From Rhodobacteraceae bacterium Alg238-R152 (GTDB lineage Bacteria > Pseudomonadota > Alphaproteobacteria > Rhodobacterales > Rhodobacteraceae), in assembly GCA_900537125.1 (NCBI GenBank), contig UNRJ01000009.1, positions 62,001 to 126,000 on the forward strand: DNA of 64,000 nucleotides, read 5' to 3'. The notes below the pieces were generated by a model, which saw only the letters and a list, made by a program, of their open reading frames with translations, ran no database searches and had not been told where the DNA came from. This document shows, piece after piece, positions 1-9,628 of this stretch; position 1 is the stretch's first letter, and each line of letters opens with the position of its first letter. The position numbers were made by a program, and so were the translations under genes.

Positions 1-1929
1 CTAAACGAAGCTTGGGGCGCTCCTGAAAATGACCCGACATTTGCCGACGGCGCATTCCACTTCAAAGCCACAAAACGCGGCAACGTGCTTGTGGCGCTGC
101 AGCCCGAACGCGGCAGTGACCAGCTACGCGAAGACGAATACCACGATCTCTCTCGCGTGCCGCGCCACAGCTATGTCGCCTTTTACCTTTGGCTCCGCCA
201 CGCGCTCAACTCTGACGCGCTGATCCATGTGGGTGCGCACGGCACATTGGAATGGCTGCCGGGCAAATCCGTGGCGCTGTGCAATGACTGCTGGCCCGAG
301 GCGCTGATTGGCGACCTGCCGGTGATCTATCCATTTATCGTGAACGACCCCGGTGAGGCCGCGCAGGCCAAGCGCCGGATCAATGCGCTCACGTTGGGCC
401 ACGTCCCACCGCCGCTTAAACAATCCGCCACGCCAGATCGCTTTGCCCGTCTGGAAACCATTTTGGACGAATTTTCCAATGCGGATGGGCTTGATCCCAA
501 GCGGCGGGACCGGCTGCAATCTGACATTCGCGACGAGGCAGAAGCGCTTGGTTTGCAAGCGGAATTGGGTTTGGACGCGGCGACCTCCCTAGCCGAAGCC
601 ATCACCCGCATCGACACATTTGTCTGTGACATCAAAGAGAGCCAGTTTGGCGACGGCTTGCATATCTATGGCCGCGCGCCACGGACTGAGGGCAGCTTTG
701 ACGCCGCCCCCTCTGCCGCCGCAGAACGTGACGCTTTGATCAAAGCCCTCGAAGGCAAGCGTATCGAGGCTGGCCCCTCCGGCTCTCCCTATCGTGGCCG
801 CCACGACGTGCTGCCCACAGGCCGCAACCTCTACACCACGGACCCCCGCTCTGTTCCGTCCCGCTCTGCTTATGCACAAGGCGTAAAGCTTGCCGAAGAA
901 CTGGTGCGTCGTCATCTGCAAGAAGAAGGTGACTACCCCAAGAATCTGATTGTGGACCTTTGGGGCTCCGCCACCATGCGCACGGCGGGCGAAGAGTTTG
1001 CCATGGCGCTGCATCTCTTGGGCGCGAGACCCGTCTGGGACGAAGGCTCCGAGCGCGTCTCCGGTGTTGAGATCCTGCCCATTGCCCTGCTGGAACGCCC
1101 GCGCATCGATGTCACCCTACGCGTCTCCGGCCTGTTCCGTGATGTTTTCCCAACGCTCTCCACTCTGTTTGGCCAAGCTGTGAAAGCCCTCGCTGAACGC
1201 GACGAAGCACCAGACTGGAACCCCTTCGCTGGCCGCATCACCGCACCGCGGGTCTATGGCCCGGCGCCGGGCAGCTATGGTCTTGGTATGGGGCATAAGA
1301 TCGAGAACTACTCCGACGAAGGCCGCAAAAACGCAGGTGAAGCCTGGCTCAACGCTTCCTCTTATGCGCTCGACACCGGCGAAGGCACCAAAGACCTCGA
1401 TGGCATCCGCAGCCGCGTTGGCGCGGCGGACAGCTTTGTGCACCTGCAAGACCTGCCCGAAACCGATGTGCTGGTGGCGTCTGATTACGCCGCCCATGAG
1501 GCAGGATTTGCCGCCGCGCAGGCCATCACAGGTGGTGAGGCAAATCTCTACCATATGGACAACACCAACCCGGACAAACCACGCGCCCGAAGCCTGACCG
1601 AGGAAATTGCCCGCGTGGTGCACGCCCGCGCCACCAACCCCGATTGGCTGGCCGGTATGATGCGGCATGGCTTCCGTGGTGGCGCCGAGATTGCCGCCAC
1701 GCTCGATCACATGGGTGCCTTTGCCAACCTGGCTGGCGCAGTTCCACCACAACTGTTTGATGCCTATCACGATGCCACTCTTGGCAACGACAAGATCGTC
1801 GCCTTTCTGGAACGCGAAAACCCGCAAGCCCTGGCCGCCATGCGGGACCGCTTTGCCGCGTTGCACGAGGCTGGGTTGTGGGTCACCCGCCGCAACTCTA
1901 TCGCCGCTGAACTTGAGCGCCTGTCATGA
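1..1929 (+). CDS. cobN: CobN, cobaltochelatase large subunit (3' part; 5' end outside window)
   Basis: The reading frame is open from base 1, so the start lies upstream and about 642 C-terminal codons are visible (the full protein is normally above 1,000 residues). CobN is the large subunit of the ATP-dependent CobNST chelatase that inserts cobalt into hydrogenobyrinic acid a,c-diamide in the cytoplasm. The conserved CobN/BchH stretch IHVGAHGTLEWLPGK is present about 75 residues into the visible part, followed by a long family-typical C-terminal region. The stop overlaps the cobG start (ATGA), so the two are translationally coupled. cobS and cobT are not in this window. The assignment is secure from the motif and the cob context. 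Confidence 0.96.
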   Translation, partial: LNEAWGAPENDPTFADGAFHFKATKRGNVLVALQPERGSDQLREDEYHDLSRVPRHSYVAFYLWLRHALNSDALIHVGAHGTLEWLPGKSVALCNDCWPEALIGDLPVIYPFIVNDPGEAAQAKRRINALTLGHVPPPLKQSATPDRFARLETILDEFSNADGLDPKRRDRLQSDIRDEAEALGLQAELGLDAATSLAEAITRIDTFVCDIKESQFGDGLHIYGRAPRTEGSFDAAPSAAAERDALIKALEGKRIEAGPSGSPYRGRHDVLPTGRNLYTTDPRSVPSRSAYAQGVKLAEELVRRHLQEEGDYPKNLIVDLWGSATMRTAGEEFAMALHLLGARPVWDEGSERVSGVEILPIALLERPRIDVTLRVSGLFRDVFPTLSTLFGQAVKALAERDEAPDWNPFAGRITAPRVYGPAPGSYGLGMGHKIENYSDEGRKNAGEAWLNASSYALDTGEGTKDLDGIRSRVGAADSFVHLQDLPETDVLVASDYAAHEAGFAAAQAITGGEANLYHMDNTNPDKPRARSLTEEIARVVHARATNPDWLAGMMRHGFRGGAEIAATLDHMGAFANLAGAVPPQLFDAYHDATLGNDKIVAFLERENPQALAAMRDRFAALHEAGLWVTRRNSIAAELERLS

Positions 1930-3059
1930 GCCGCCCGGACGCCAAAGGCTGGTGCCCCGGTGCCTACAAGCCCATGATGTCCGGCGACGGGCTGGTTGTG
2001 CGCGTGCGGCCATTGATGGCGCGACTGACACAAGAACAGGTACTTGGCTTGTGTGATACGGCGGAGAAGTTTGGCTCCGGTCTGATCGACCTGACCAGCC
2101 GTGCCAACTTGCAAATTCGCGGCGTCAAAGAGGCAGATCATGAGGCTGTGCTCGCAGCACTTGCGGCACTCGGCCTGCTCCCAGATGATCCAGCTTTGGA
2201 AAGTCGCCGCAACATCCTAATCCCGCCGCTTTGGACCGAGGGAGATGAGACGCATCACATCGCGTCTGAGCTGGTTGCCCGCCTTGGGGAACTGCCGGAG
2301 CTTCCTCCCAAAATGGGTCATGCCATCGACATCCAAGACACACCGCAGCTCTCTGATAAATCATCAGATTTTCGCATCGAACGTGACACCAATGGCGAGT
2401 TGATGTTGCGCGCAGATGGCGCCTCTCGCGGGCGCTCTGTGACCACTGACACCGCCGTCGACGCGCTTTTGGAGATGGCGCACTGGTTTGTCGACACCGA
2501 CGGCCCTACCCGCCGCCGTATGGCCACGCATGTGGCGCTGACGCCGCTACCTGCGGCATGGCAAGCGGTGCTGCCCGCCGCAGCGCAAAAATCGCCTGTG
2601 CCCGGAGACACTTCCCTGGGTGCGATTTTTGGCGTGGCCTTTGGACAGATTGAGGCGTCACAATTGGCCCACTTGGTCACAGCGACCAAGGCAGACGCCA
2701 TGCGTGTCACCCCGTGGCGACTGTTTCTGCTGGAAGGCGCTGACATAGTGGACACCGAGATGTTCATCACAAACGCGCACGACCCGCTCTTACATGTCGA
2801 CGCGTGCCCCGGCGCGCCGTTATGCAATTCCTCCACCGTGGAAACCCGCCAACTTGCGCGTCAATTGGCAACCCAACTGCCAGCACCTCTGCATGTTTCC
2901 GGCTGTGCCAAAGGCTGCGCCCTGCCGCGCGCCTGTGCGACAACATTGGTCGGCAACAGTGGCGCATTTGATCTTGTGAAACATGGCCGCCCATGGGATG
3001 CGCCTATCAAAACCGGCCTCACGCCGAGTGCCCTACTTGAAGCCCGAGGAGAGCTTTAG
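1926..3059 (+). CDS. cobG: CobG, precorrin-3B synthase
   Basis: CobG is the oxygen-dependent monooxygenase that converts precorrin-3A to precorrin-3B, marking the aerobic cobalamin route. The 377-residue protein is a sulfite/nitrite reductase-type half repeat. The cluster-binding signature shows as C-x5-C (CPGAPLC) and C-x3-C (CAKGC) in the C-terminal third. The N-terminal part carries the ferredoxin-like SGDGLVVRVRP and LTSRANLQIRG segments of this family. The ATG overlaps the cobN stop by four bases, and its own TAG shares one base with the GTG start of cobH. Confidence 0.93.
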   Translation: MSRPDAKGWCPGAYKPMMSGDGLVVRVRPLMARLTQEQVLGLCDTAEKFGSGLIDLTSRANLQIRGVKEADHEAVLAALAALGLLPDDPALESRRNILIPPLWTEGDETHHIASELVARLGELPELPPKMGHAIDIQDTPQLSDKSSDFRIERDTNGELMLRADGASRGRSVTTDTAVDALLEMAHWFVDTDGPTRRRMATHVALTPLPAAWQAVLPAAAQKSPVPGDTSLGAIFGVAFGQIEASQLAHLVTATKADAMRVTPWRLFLLEGADIVDTEMFITNAHDPLLHVDACPGAPLCNSSTVETRQLARQLATQLPAPLHVSGCAKGCALPRACATTLVGNSGAFDLVKHGRPWDAPIKTGLTPSALLEARGEL

Positions 3060-3688
3060 TGCCCTACGATTATGAAAAAAATGGTCAGGCGATCTATGAC
3101 GAAAGCTTCGCGACTATCCGGCGCGAAGCGGCGCTGGACGACTTTGACAAAGACGAAGAACAAGTTGTTGTGCGCATGATCCACGCCGCGGGCATGGTTG
3201 GGTTGGAACAACACGTGAAGTTCACCCCCGGCATGGTGGCGGCTGCACGCAAAGCCATGGAAGATGGTGCGCCGATCTTTTGTGATGCGCGTATGGTCAG
3301 CGAAGGTGTGACCCGCCCGCGCCTGCCGGCCGACAACGATGTGATCTGCACTCTGCACGCCGACGGCATCTATGAGCTGGCAGCAAAGATTGGTAACACC
3401 CGCTCCGCCGCCGCGCTGGAACATTGGCGTGACAAATTGGGCGGGGCGATTGTGGCCATTGGCAACGCCCCCACCGCCCTCTTTCACCTGTTGAACATGC
3501 TCGAAGATCCGGACTGCCCGCGCCCTGCCGCCATCATCGGCTGCCCGGTGGGTTTTGTTGGCGCGATGGAAAGCAAAGACGCGCTTTGGAACGACCAACC
3601 AGTGCCCTGCATGATTGTCGAAGGCCGTCTTGGCGGATCTGCCATGACCGTGGCTGCCATCAACGCTATTGCGAGTCGCAAAGAATGA
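3059..3688 (+). CDS. cobH: CobH, precorrin-8X methylmutase
   Basis: CobH moves the C11 methyl group to C12, turning precorrin-8X into hydrogenobyrinic acid. The protein has 209 residues, the usual length. The catalytic histidine is seen in VVRMIHAAGM (His42). The conserved segments GAPIFCDARMV and the C-terminal IIGCPVGFVGA are intact. The start is GTG, sharing one base with the cobG stop; no ATG nearby fits the family N-terminus. The 3' end overlaps cobI by four bases (ATGA). Confidence 0.96.
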   Translation: MPYDYEKNGQAIYDESFATIRREAALDDFDKDEEQVVVRMIHAAGMVGLEQHVKFTPGMVAAARKAMEDGAPIFCDARMVSEGVTRPRLPADNDVICTLHADGIYELAAKIGNTRSAAALEHWRDKLGGAIVAIGNAPTALFHLLNMLEDPDCPRPAAIIGCPVGFVGAMESKDALWNDQPVPCMIVEGRLGGSAMTVAAINAIASRKE

Positions 3689-4416
3689 CCCAAACCGGAA
3701 CGATTTACGGCGTGGGGCTTGGCCCCGGCGACCCCGACCTGATGAGCGTGCGCTCGCACCGCCTGATCACCAATGCCAAACACGTGGCCTTCTTCCGCAA
3801 AGCAGGTCGCAAAGGCCAAGCGCGCGCCATTGTTGATGGCATGTTGCCCGACACGGCCATTGAGTTCCCGATGGAGTATCCGGTCACCACGGAAATTTCG
3901 GTGCATGACCCGCGCTACAATGAGGCCCTGTCGGCATTCTATGAAGAGGTCACGCAACACTTGATTGCGCTGGCCAATTCTGGCGAAGACGTTGTGGTGC
4001 TCTGCGAAGGTGATCCGTTCTTCTACGGCTCTTTCATGCACATCTATGCCCGTGTGCGCGACGTAGTACCGACCCATGTTGTGCCTGCCATCACCGGCAT
4101 GTCCGGTGCGTGGACAGCAACTGAGGCCCCGATCACTTGGGGCGATGACGTGCTGACCGTGCTGATGGGCACGTTGGACGAAGAAAAACTCACACGCCAC
4201 ATGGCGGACACGGATGCGTTGGTGGTGATGAAAATTGGCTCCAACTACGACAAGGTCATCCGCGCGCTGAAGGCATCAAACCGCTATGGCGAAGCCTGGT
4301 TGGTACAATTTGCCACTATGCAAAAACAGAGCGTCAAAAAACTGTCGGAAACAACGGATCACGGCACGCCGTATTTCTCGATCATTGTGGTGCACGGGCA
4401 AGGACGGCGGCCATGA
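3685..4416 (+). CDS. cobI: CobI, precorrin-2 C20-methyltransferase
   Basis: CobI is the SAM-dependent methylase making precorrin-3A from precorrin-2. The chosen ATG overlaps the cobH stop as ATGA; the frame is open further upstream, but that extension lies inside cobH and does not resemble the family. The 243-residue product starts with the tetrapyrrole methylase motif GVGLGPGDPDL (residues 9-19) and has the second signature VVLCEGDPFFYGS in the middle. Length and motifs match class III methyltransferases of the corrin pathway. The end overlaps cobJ by four bases. Confidence 0.94.
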   Translation: MTQTGTIYGVGLGPGDPDLMSVRSHRLITNAKHVAFFRKAGRKGQARAIVDGMLPDTAIEFPMEYPVTTEISVHDPRYNEALSAFYEEVTQHLIALANSGEDVVVLCEGDPFFYGSFMHIYARVRDVVPTHVVPAITGMSGAWTATEAPITWGDDVLTVLMGTLDEEKLTRHMADTDALVVMKIGSNYDKVIRALKASNRYGEAWLVQFATMQKQSVKKLSETTDHGTPYFSIIVVHGQGRRP

Positions 4417-5165
4417 GTGGTTGGGTGCAGATTGTGGGCATTGGGCCCGGTGACGACGCGCTGGTGACACCACAAGTACAAGCTGCATTGGCCGAGGCAA
4501 CCGACGCGGTTGGGTACATCCCCTATGTGGAGCGCGTGGCGCAAAACCCAAATCTGACTCTGCATGCATCCGACAATCGCGTGGAAATTGACCGCTCCCG
4601 CCATGCTCTGGAAATGGCAGCGGACGGTAAACGCGTCGTGGTGGTTAGCTCCGGCGACCCTGGTGTGTTTGCTATGGCCGCAGCAGTGTTTGAAGCAGTC
4701 GAGCATGGCGAAGCCGCATGGCGTGATCTCGACATTCGCGTGTTGCCCGGCATAACGGCTATGTTAGCTGCCTCTGCGGCTTGCGGTGCGCCGCTGGGCC
4801 ATGATTTCTGCGCCATCAACCTCAGCGACAATCTGAAGCCGTGGGAGCTCATCGAAAAACGTCTGCGACTTGCGGCCGAAGCCGATTTTGCCATGGCGTT
4901 TTACAATCCGCGCTCAAAGTCCCGCCCGGAAGGCTTTGAAAAGGCGCTTAAAACACTCAAAGAAAGCTGTGGTGACAACCGCCCGATGATCTTCGCCCGC
5001 AACGTCTCACGCCCGGATCAAACCATCAAGATTGTGCCACTGCAAGACACCACACCGGACATGGCCGACATGCGCACTGTTGTGCTTTTGGGTTCCAGCC
5101 AAACACGCATTATCACCCGAGACGGTGCCCCATTGGTGTACACGCCGCGTTCGGTGGATGGCTAG
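4413..5165 (+). CDS. cobJ: CobJ, precorrin-3B C17-methyltransferase
   Basis: CobJ methylates C17 of precorrin-3B with ring contraction to give precorrin-4. The 250-residue protein carries the N-terminal SAM motif VGIGPGDD (residues 8-15), VVVVSSGDPGVFAM, and the CobJ-type AFYNPRSKSRP and ARNVSRPDQ segments. It is the last gene of the first rightward cob block. cobK converges on it 57 bases downstream, with a short hairpin between them. Confidence 0.94.
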   Translation: MSGWVQIVGIGPGDDALVTPQVQAALAEATDAVGYIPYVERVAQNPNLTLHASDNRVEIDRSRHALEMAADGKRVVVVSSGDPGVFAMAAAVFEAVEHGEAAWRDLDIRVLPGITAMLAASAACGAPLGHDFCAINLSDNLKPWELIEKRLRLAAEADFAMAFYNPRSKSRPEGFEKALKTLKESCGDNRPMIFARNVSRPDQTIKIVPLQDTTPDMADMRTVVLLGSSQTRIITRDGAPLVYTPRSVDG

Positions 5166-5197
5166 GTGACTCCGCAGGCCGATCAGATATCGGTACA

Positions 5198-5219
5198 GCG
5201 CAGCCAATTGTGGCTGCGC
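5198..5219. terminator. Hairpin between convergent cobJ and cobK
   Basis: GCGCAGCC and GGCTGCGC form a perfect 8-bp stem around a six-base loop between the cobJ stop and the cobK stop. There is no T-run on either side. It may act as a two-way (possibly factor-assisted) transcription barrier, but that is inferred from position only. Confidence 0.4.
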
Positions 5220-5222
5220 CTG

Positions 5223-5957
5223 TCAGCCTGCGAGCCACTCCAATACCGCTTCAGCCGTCGCAACGTCGTCGCGGGGGGGAAGCACGGGCCGATCAATCAT
5301 GATCACCGGCAGACCCAACTCGCGCGCGGCAGTCAGCTTCGCCTTCGCGCCCATACCGCCCGCGTTTTTGCAGACTACAACTTCGATCCCATGCTCTTGC
5401 ATCAACGCAAGGTCTCCAGCCAATTCAAACGGCCCGCGCGCCACCACAACCGTGTGATTGGGCAGCGCCGGCGTCACCTCGGGCTGGTCCACCAAGCGCA
5501 ACACATAGTGATGCTGCGGCTGCGCCGCAAAGGCGGGCACGTTCAACTTGCCCAAGGCCAACAGCACGCGTTTGGGATCACCTGCCAAAGCTGTGACGGC
5601 TCCGTCAATATCGGCCACATGAGTCCACTGATCCTCAGCCACCGCTCTCCAAGCAGGTCGCGTCAGAGCAATCAGTTTGGTCCCAGCCTGCTGACAAGCC
5701 TCATAGGCGTTCCAACTCATCTGCGCGGCAAAGGGATGCGTGGCATCCACTACATGGGTGATGTTATGCTCCTGCAAATACTGGACCAATCCAGTCACGC
5801 CGCCAAAGCCGCCCACCCGCGTGGGCAACGGCTGTTCTTTGGGGCTGGCCACACGTCCGGCATAAGAAAACACGGCCTCAACATCGCGCGCTGCCAAGGT
5901 ACGCGCCAACAGGCTGGCCTCGGTTGTGCCGCCGAGAAGAAGGAGTTTGGGCGCCAT
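5223..5957 (-). CDS. cobK: CobK, precorrin-6A reductase
   Basis: CobK reduces precorrin-6A to precorrin-6B with NADPH. The protein has 244 residues, the usual size. The N-terminal LLLLGGTTEAS (GGTTEA at residues 9-14) and the DATHPFAAQMS motif are diagnostic. The frame stays open far upstream on this strand, but that is antisense to cobL and has no family similarity, so the ATG at 5957 is used. Oddly, it is the only cob gene here on the minus strand. Its start codon overlaps the cobL start by two bases, so each gene's promoter and ribosome site must lie inside the other gene. Confidence 0.93.
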   Translation of the reverse strand: MAPKLLLLGGTTEASLLARTLAARDVEAVFSYAGRVASPKEQPLPTRVGGFGGVTGLVQYLQEHNITHVVDATHPFAAQMSWNAYEACQQAGTKLIALTRPAWRAVAEDQWTHVADIDGAVTALAGDPKRVLLALGKLNVPAFAAQPQHHYVLRLVDQPEVTPALPNHTVVVARGPFELAGDLALMQEHGIEVVVCKNAGGMGAKAKLTAARELGLPVIMIDRPVLPPRDDVATAEAVLEWLAG

Positions 5958-7152
5958 GTCTGAAAATCCGTGGTTAACCATCATTGGGTTGGGCGAAGAT
6001 GGCCCAGAAGGCCTGCCCCCCGCAAGCCGCAAAGCGCTTGAAGACGCTGAGGTGGTCATGGGCGCAGAACGGCATCTGTCGTTGCTGCCAGACCTATCAG
6101 CAGAGATCATCACATGGCCGGTGCCATTTACCGACGGCATCCCACTTCTGCTCCAACAGCGCTGCCGTAAAACCGTGGCGCTGGCCTCCGGCGATCCGTT
6201 CTGGCACGGCGCGGGCACCTCACTGACCAAACACCTTGAGCCGGGCGAGTGGCTGACCTTGCCCGCGCCATCCACCATGTCGCTCGCCGCTGCCGCCTTG
6301 GGCTGGCCGCTAGAAAGCACCACCGCGCTTGGTCTACACGCCGCCCCCTTTGCGCGCCTACGCCCCCATTTGGCAAAAGGGCAACGCGCCATTGTTACCC
6401 TCCGCGATGGAGAGGCTGCGCCAGCTTTGGCCTCATGGCTCACGGCGATTGGGTTTGGCGCAAGCACGCTGCATGTGCTCGAAGCCCTTGGCGGACCGCG
6501 CCAGCGCATCCGCGAAGCGCGCGCGGATAGCTTTGACATCAAAGGCATCCGACATCCCGTCTGCGTTGCCATCGATGCCTGCGGTGGCCCAGCGCTCACC
6601 TCAGTGGGGGGCAAGGGCGACAGCTTCTTTGACAACGACGGCCAAATCACCAAACGCCCTGTGCGCGCCCTGACCCTCTCCGCTTTGGCGCCCCTGCCCG
6701 GTGAGCACCTCTGGGACATCGGCGGCGGTTCCGGCTCCATCGCGATTGAGTGGCTGCTCGCGCATCCCACAACACAAGCGACTTCCATCGAGATTGACCC
6801 AGCCCGCGCGGAACGCATTGCCCAAAACGCGACCAGCCTTGGCGCAGATCGTCTCACAGTTATTACGGGTGCGGCACCGGACGCTCTGGACGGTCTGCAC
6901 GCGCCCGACGCCATATTCATCGGCGGCGGCATTTCAGAAGAGGTGCTACAAATTGTTTGGGCAGCACTGCCTGATGGCGCGCGTCTCGTGGCCAATGCCG
7001 TGACATTGGAAGCCGAAGTTCTGCTCACCAATTGGCAGGCGGACAAAGGCGGCAACCTCTTGCGTATTGAGTTGGCGCAATCTAAGCCTTTGGGCCGCAA
7101 GCGTGGCTGGAAATCCAGCTATCCCATCGTGCAATGGAGTGTGCAGAAATGA
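5956..7152 (+). CDS. cobL: CobL, precorrin-6Y C5,15-methyltransferase (decarboxylating)
   Basis: CobL is a two-domain fusion that methylates C5 and C15 and removes the C12 acetate carboxyl, giving precorrin-8X. Residues 1 to about 210 are the CbiE-like tetrapyrrole methylase (IIGLGEDGPEGL at 9-20, ALASGDPFWHG at 75-85). The C-terminal part is the CbiT-like Rossmann methyltransferase with HLWDIGGGSGS at 251-261. The ATG at 5956 gives 398 residues. An in-frame start 30 bases upstream would add residues that do not fit the family. It begins face to face with cobK and overlaps cobE by four bases. Confidence 0.95.
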   Translation: MSENPWLTIIGLGEDGPEGLPPASRKALEDAEVVMGAERHLSLLPDLSAEIITWPVPFTDGIPLLLQQRCRKTVALASGDPFWHGAGTSLTKHLEPGEWLTLPAPSTMSLAAAALGWPLESTTALGLHAAPFARLRPHLAKGQRAIVTLRDGEAAPALASWLTAIGFGASTLHVLEALGGPRQRIREARADSFDIKGIRHPVCVAIDACGGPALTSVGGKGDSFFDNDGQITKRPVRALTLSALAPLPGEHLWDIGGGSGSIAIEWLLAHPTTQATSIEIDPARAERIAQNATSLGADRLTVITGAAPDALDGLHAPDAIFIGGGISEEVLQIVWAALPDGARLVANAVTLEAEVLLTNWQADKGGNLLRIELAQSKPLGRKRGWKSSYPIVQWSVQK

Positions 7153-7511
7153 TAGTGGCTGGCTTTGGATTTCGCGCCTCTGCAACAGAGGAGAGCCTGC
7201 GGGATGCGCTTGCGTTGACGGCGGTTGCGCATATCGACGCCATTGCCACGCCAACGGACAAGGCACAAAGCAGCACGCTGCAAGCCTTTGCCAAGGATCA
7301 GAATTTGCCAATTGTAGAAATTGACACAAGCACAATTCAAGCTGTCGAGACACAGACCCAATCCGCCAAGGTACGCGAAAAACGCGGCACCGGCTCGGTG
7401 GCTGAAGCTTGCGCTTTGGCCGCGCTCGCCAGCGCCACACTCACAATCCCGCGTATCGTCTCCGCCGACCGCCTTGCCACCTGCGCCATCGCGCAAGGAG
7501 AGCCTCTATGA
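7149..7511 (+). CDS. cobE: CobE, cobalamin biosynthesis protein (CbiG C-terminal-like)
   Basis: This small protein of 120 residues starts [17 protein letters not shown], the typical opening of CobE and of the C-terminal domain of CbiG, and contains the [11 protein letters not shown] segment of that family. CobE is known to be needed for aerobic B12 synthesis, but its exact biochemical role is not settled. The ATG at 7149 overlaps the cobL stop (ATGA); a start 15 bases earlier is possible but less likely. Its stop overlaps the cobM start by four bases. Confidence 0.9.
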   Translation: MIVAGFGFRASATEESLRDALALTAVAHIDAIATPTDKAQSSTLQAFAKDQNLPIVEIDTSTIQAVETQTQSAKVREKRGTGSVAEACALAALASATLTIPRIVSADRLATCAIAQGEPL

Positions 7512-8302
7512 CTGTTCATTTCATTGGCGCAGGCCCCGGTGCCGCCGACTTGCTCACCTTGCGTGGCCGCGACCTGATCGCCGCCTGCCCGGTCTGCCTT
7601 TACGCTGGCTCTTTGGTGCCTGACGGCATCTTGTCCCATTGCCCAGACAACGCCCGTGTGATCAACACCGCCCCTCTGGACCTCGACGCCATCATGGCTG
7701 AGTGCAAAACCGCCCATGACGCGGGTCAAGACGTGGCCCGCCTGCATTCCGGCGACCTGTCGGTTTGGTCCGCCATGGGCGAGCAAATCCGCCGCCTGAA
7801 AGCCGCGGATATTCCTGTATCGGTCACCCCCGGCGTGCCAAGTTTTGCCGCCGCAGCCGCCGCCTTGCAAACCGAGCTGACCCTGCCCGGCCTCGCACAA
7901 TCCGTCGTGCTGACCCGCACACCTGGCCGTGCCTCCACCATGCCCGAAGGCGAGACGCTCACCAACTTCGCCGCCACCGGCGCGACCCTTGCAATCCACC
8001 TGTCGATTGGCAATCTAGACAATGTGATTGCGGACCTCACTCCCGCCTATGGCGCAGGCTGTCCAGTTGCAGTGGTCTACCGCGCCAGTTGGCCAGACCA
8101 ACAGGTGATCCGCACCACTTTGGCCACACTCAAGAATGACGTGACCGAAAACATCACCCGCACCGCGCTGATCCTTGTGGGTCCTGCCCTGGCGGGCGAA
8201 GGCTTTGACGAAAGCTGCCTCTACGCCTCCGAATATGACCGCCGTTACCGCCCACAAACCGCCGACAGCCCATGGTCGAGCTGGCAGCACGGCGACGACT
8301 AA
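7508..8302 (+). CDS. cobM: CobM, precorrin-4 C11-methyltransferase
   Basis: CobM adds the C11 methyl group to precorrin-4, giving precorrin-5. The 264-residue protein begins [18 protein letters not shown], the characteristic CobM/CbiF SAM-binding start, and has [18 protein letters not shown] and [13 protein letters not shown] as expected. The ATG at 7508 overlaps the cobE stop. The frame is open about 100 bases upstream, but that stretch lies in cobE and is not used. cobB follows 15 bases downstream. Confidence 0.95.
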   Translation: MTVHFIGAGPGAADLLTLRGRDLIAACPVCLYAGSLVPDGILSHCPDNARVINTAPLDLDAIMAECKTAHDAGQDVARLHSGDLSVWSAMGEQIRRLKAADIPVSVTPGVPSFAAAAAALQTELTLPGLAQSVVLTRTPGRASTMPEGETLTNFAATGATLAIHLSIGNLDNVIADLTPAYGAGCPVAVVYRASWPDQQVIRTTLATLKNDVTENITRTALILVGPALAGEGFDESCLYASEYDRRYRPQTADSPWSSWQHGDD

Positions 8303-8317
8303 AGAGAGATGATTGAC

Positions 8318-9628
8318 ATGACCATGCCTCCGGGTATCCTGATCTCTGCGCCATCCTCCGGCACCGGCAAAACCACGGTGATGCTGGGGCTTCTGCGTGC
8401 GCTTGCCGAAGACGGCCTGCAAGTACAGCCCTTCAAATCCGGCCCAGATTACATCGACCCAGCGTTTCACCACGCCGCCGCCCGCCGCCCGGCCTTCAAC
8501 CTCGACACATGGGCCATGCCGCCGGACTTAGCAGGCGGCATCTCTGAGCAAGCGCAAGGTGCCGACATCGTGGTCGCCGAAGGCAGCATGGGCCTGTTTG
8601 ACGGCGTCGCCACCCGTGGGGAAAACGGCTTTGGCAGCTCTGCAGAAACCGCGCTGATGATGGGCTGGCCGGTGGTTTTGGTGATTGACGTGGGCGGCCA
8701 AGCACAATCCGCAGCCGCCACCGCGTTGGGTTTCAAAACCTACAACCCGGACCTGCCCTTTGCAGGCGTAATCCTCAACCGCTGCGCCTCGCCACGTCAC
8801 GAGCGCCTTGCGCGGCTTGGCATGGACAAAGCTGGTGTGAACGTGCTTGGCGTGTTGCCGCGCCGCGGTGACCTGACCCTGCCAGAGCGCCATCTTGGCT
8901 TGATCCAAGCGGTAGAACATCCTGACTTGGAAGAGGCGATCAACGGCTACGCTTCGTTTTTGCGCGAACACGTCGACCTTGAGGCAATCAAATCCGCCGC
9001 GCGCGCAGGTGATGCCAAAACCGGCAATCTCCCTAAACCGCCTGCACAGCGCATTGCCTTGGCGCGTGACGCCGCCTTCAGCTTCACCTACCCGCATCTA
9101 TTGACCGGTTGGCGCGACGCAGGCGCTGAAATCCTGCCGTTCTCCCCGCTTGCGGACGAAGCCCCCGATCCCAGCGCCGATCTGGTCTGGCTGCCGGGCG
9201 GCTACCCCGAGCTGCATGCCGGCAAACTCGCCGCCAATCAGACCTATCTCAATGGTGTGCGCAAACATGCACAAACCAAACCTGTGCATGGCGAGTGCGG
9301 CGGCTACATGGCTTTGGGCACCGCCCTGATCGACAAAGACGGTACCCGCCACGAGATGGCTGGCCTGCTGGGGCTCGTGACCTCTTATGAGAAGCGCAAG
9401 TTCCACCTCGGCTACCGTCAGGCCACGCTTAACGCCCCGATGTTGGGCTTTGACACTGGCGCGCGCCTGCGTGGACACGAGTTCCACTACACCACCATTC
9501 TGAAAGAACCGGATGAGCCGCTGGCCCAAGTTGGTGATGCGGATGGCAACCCTGTGCCGGAAACCGGCTCCATCAAAGGCCAAGTCACCGGCACTTTCTT
9601 CCATCTGATTGCAGAGGCCACCTCATGA
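8318..9628 (+). CDS. cobB: CobB, hydrogenobyrinic acid a,c-diamide synthase
   Basis: CobB amidates the a and c side chains of hydrogenobyrinic acid using ATP and glutamine. The N-terminal domain has the P-loop SAPSSGTGKTT (residues 10-20). The C-terminal glutamine amidotransferase domain shows the nucleophile context VHGECGGYM. An ATG also occurs at 8309, but the AAAGAGAG ribosome site ends directly against it and sits nine bases before the ATG at 8318, so 8318 is preferred (436 residues). The stop overlaps cobA (ATGA). Confidence 0.93.
   Translation: MTMPPGILISAPSSGTGKTTVMLGLLRALAEDGLQVQPFKSGPDYIDPAFHHAAARRPAFNLDTWAMPPDLAGGISEQAQGADIVVAEGSMGLFDGVATRGENGFGSSAETALMMGWPVVLVIDVGGQAQSAAATALGFKTYNPDLPFAGVILNRCASPRHERLARLGMDKAGVNVLGVLPRRGDLTLPERHLGLIQAVEHPDLEEAINGYASFLREHVDLEAIKSAARAGDAKTGNLPKPPAQRIALARDAAFSFTYPHLLTGWRDAGAEILPFSPLADEAPDPSADLVWLPGGYPELHAGKLAANQTYLNGVRKHAQTKPVHGECGGYMALGTALIDKDGTRHEMAGLLGLVTSYEKRKFHLGYRQATLNAPMLGFDTGARLRGHEFHYTTILKEPDEPLAQVGDADGNPVPETGSIKGQVTGTFFHLIAEATS

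Noticed and set aside
5958-7100. Long upstream extension of cobK on the minus strand
   Set aside because: It is antisense to cobL, has biased composition rich in Ser/Arg/Ala and no family similarity; the CobK N-terminus at 5957 is clear.
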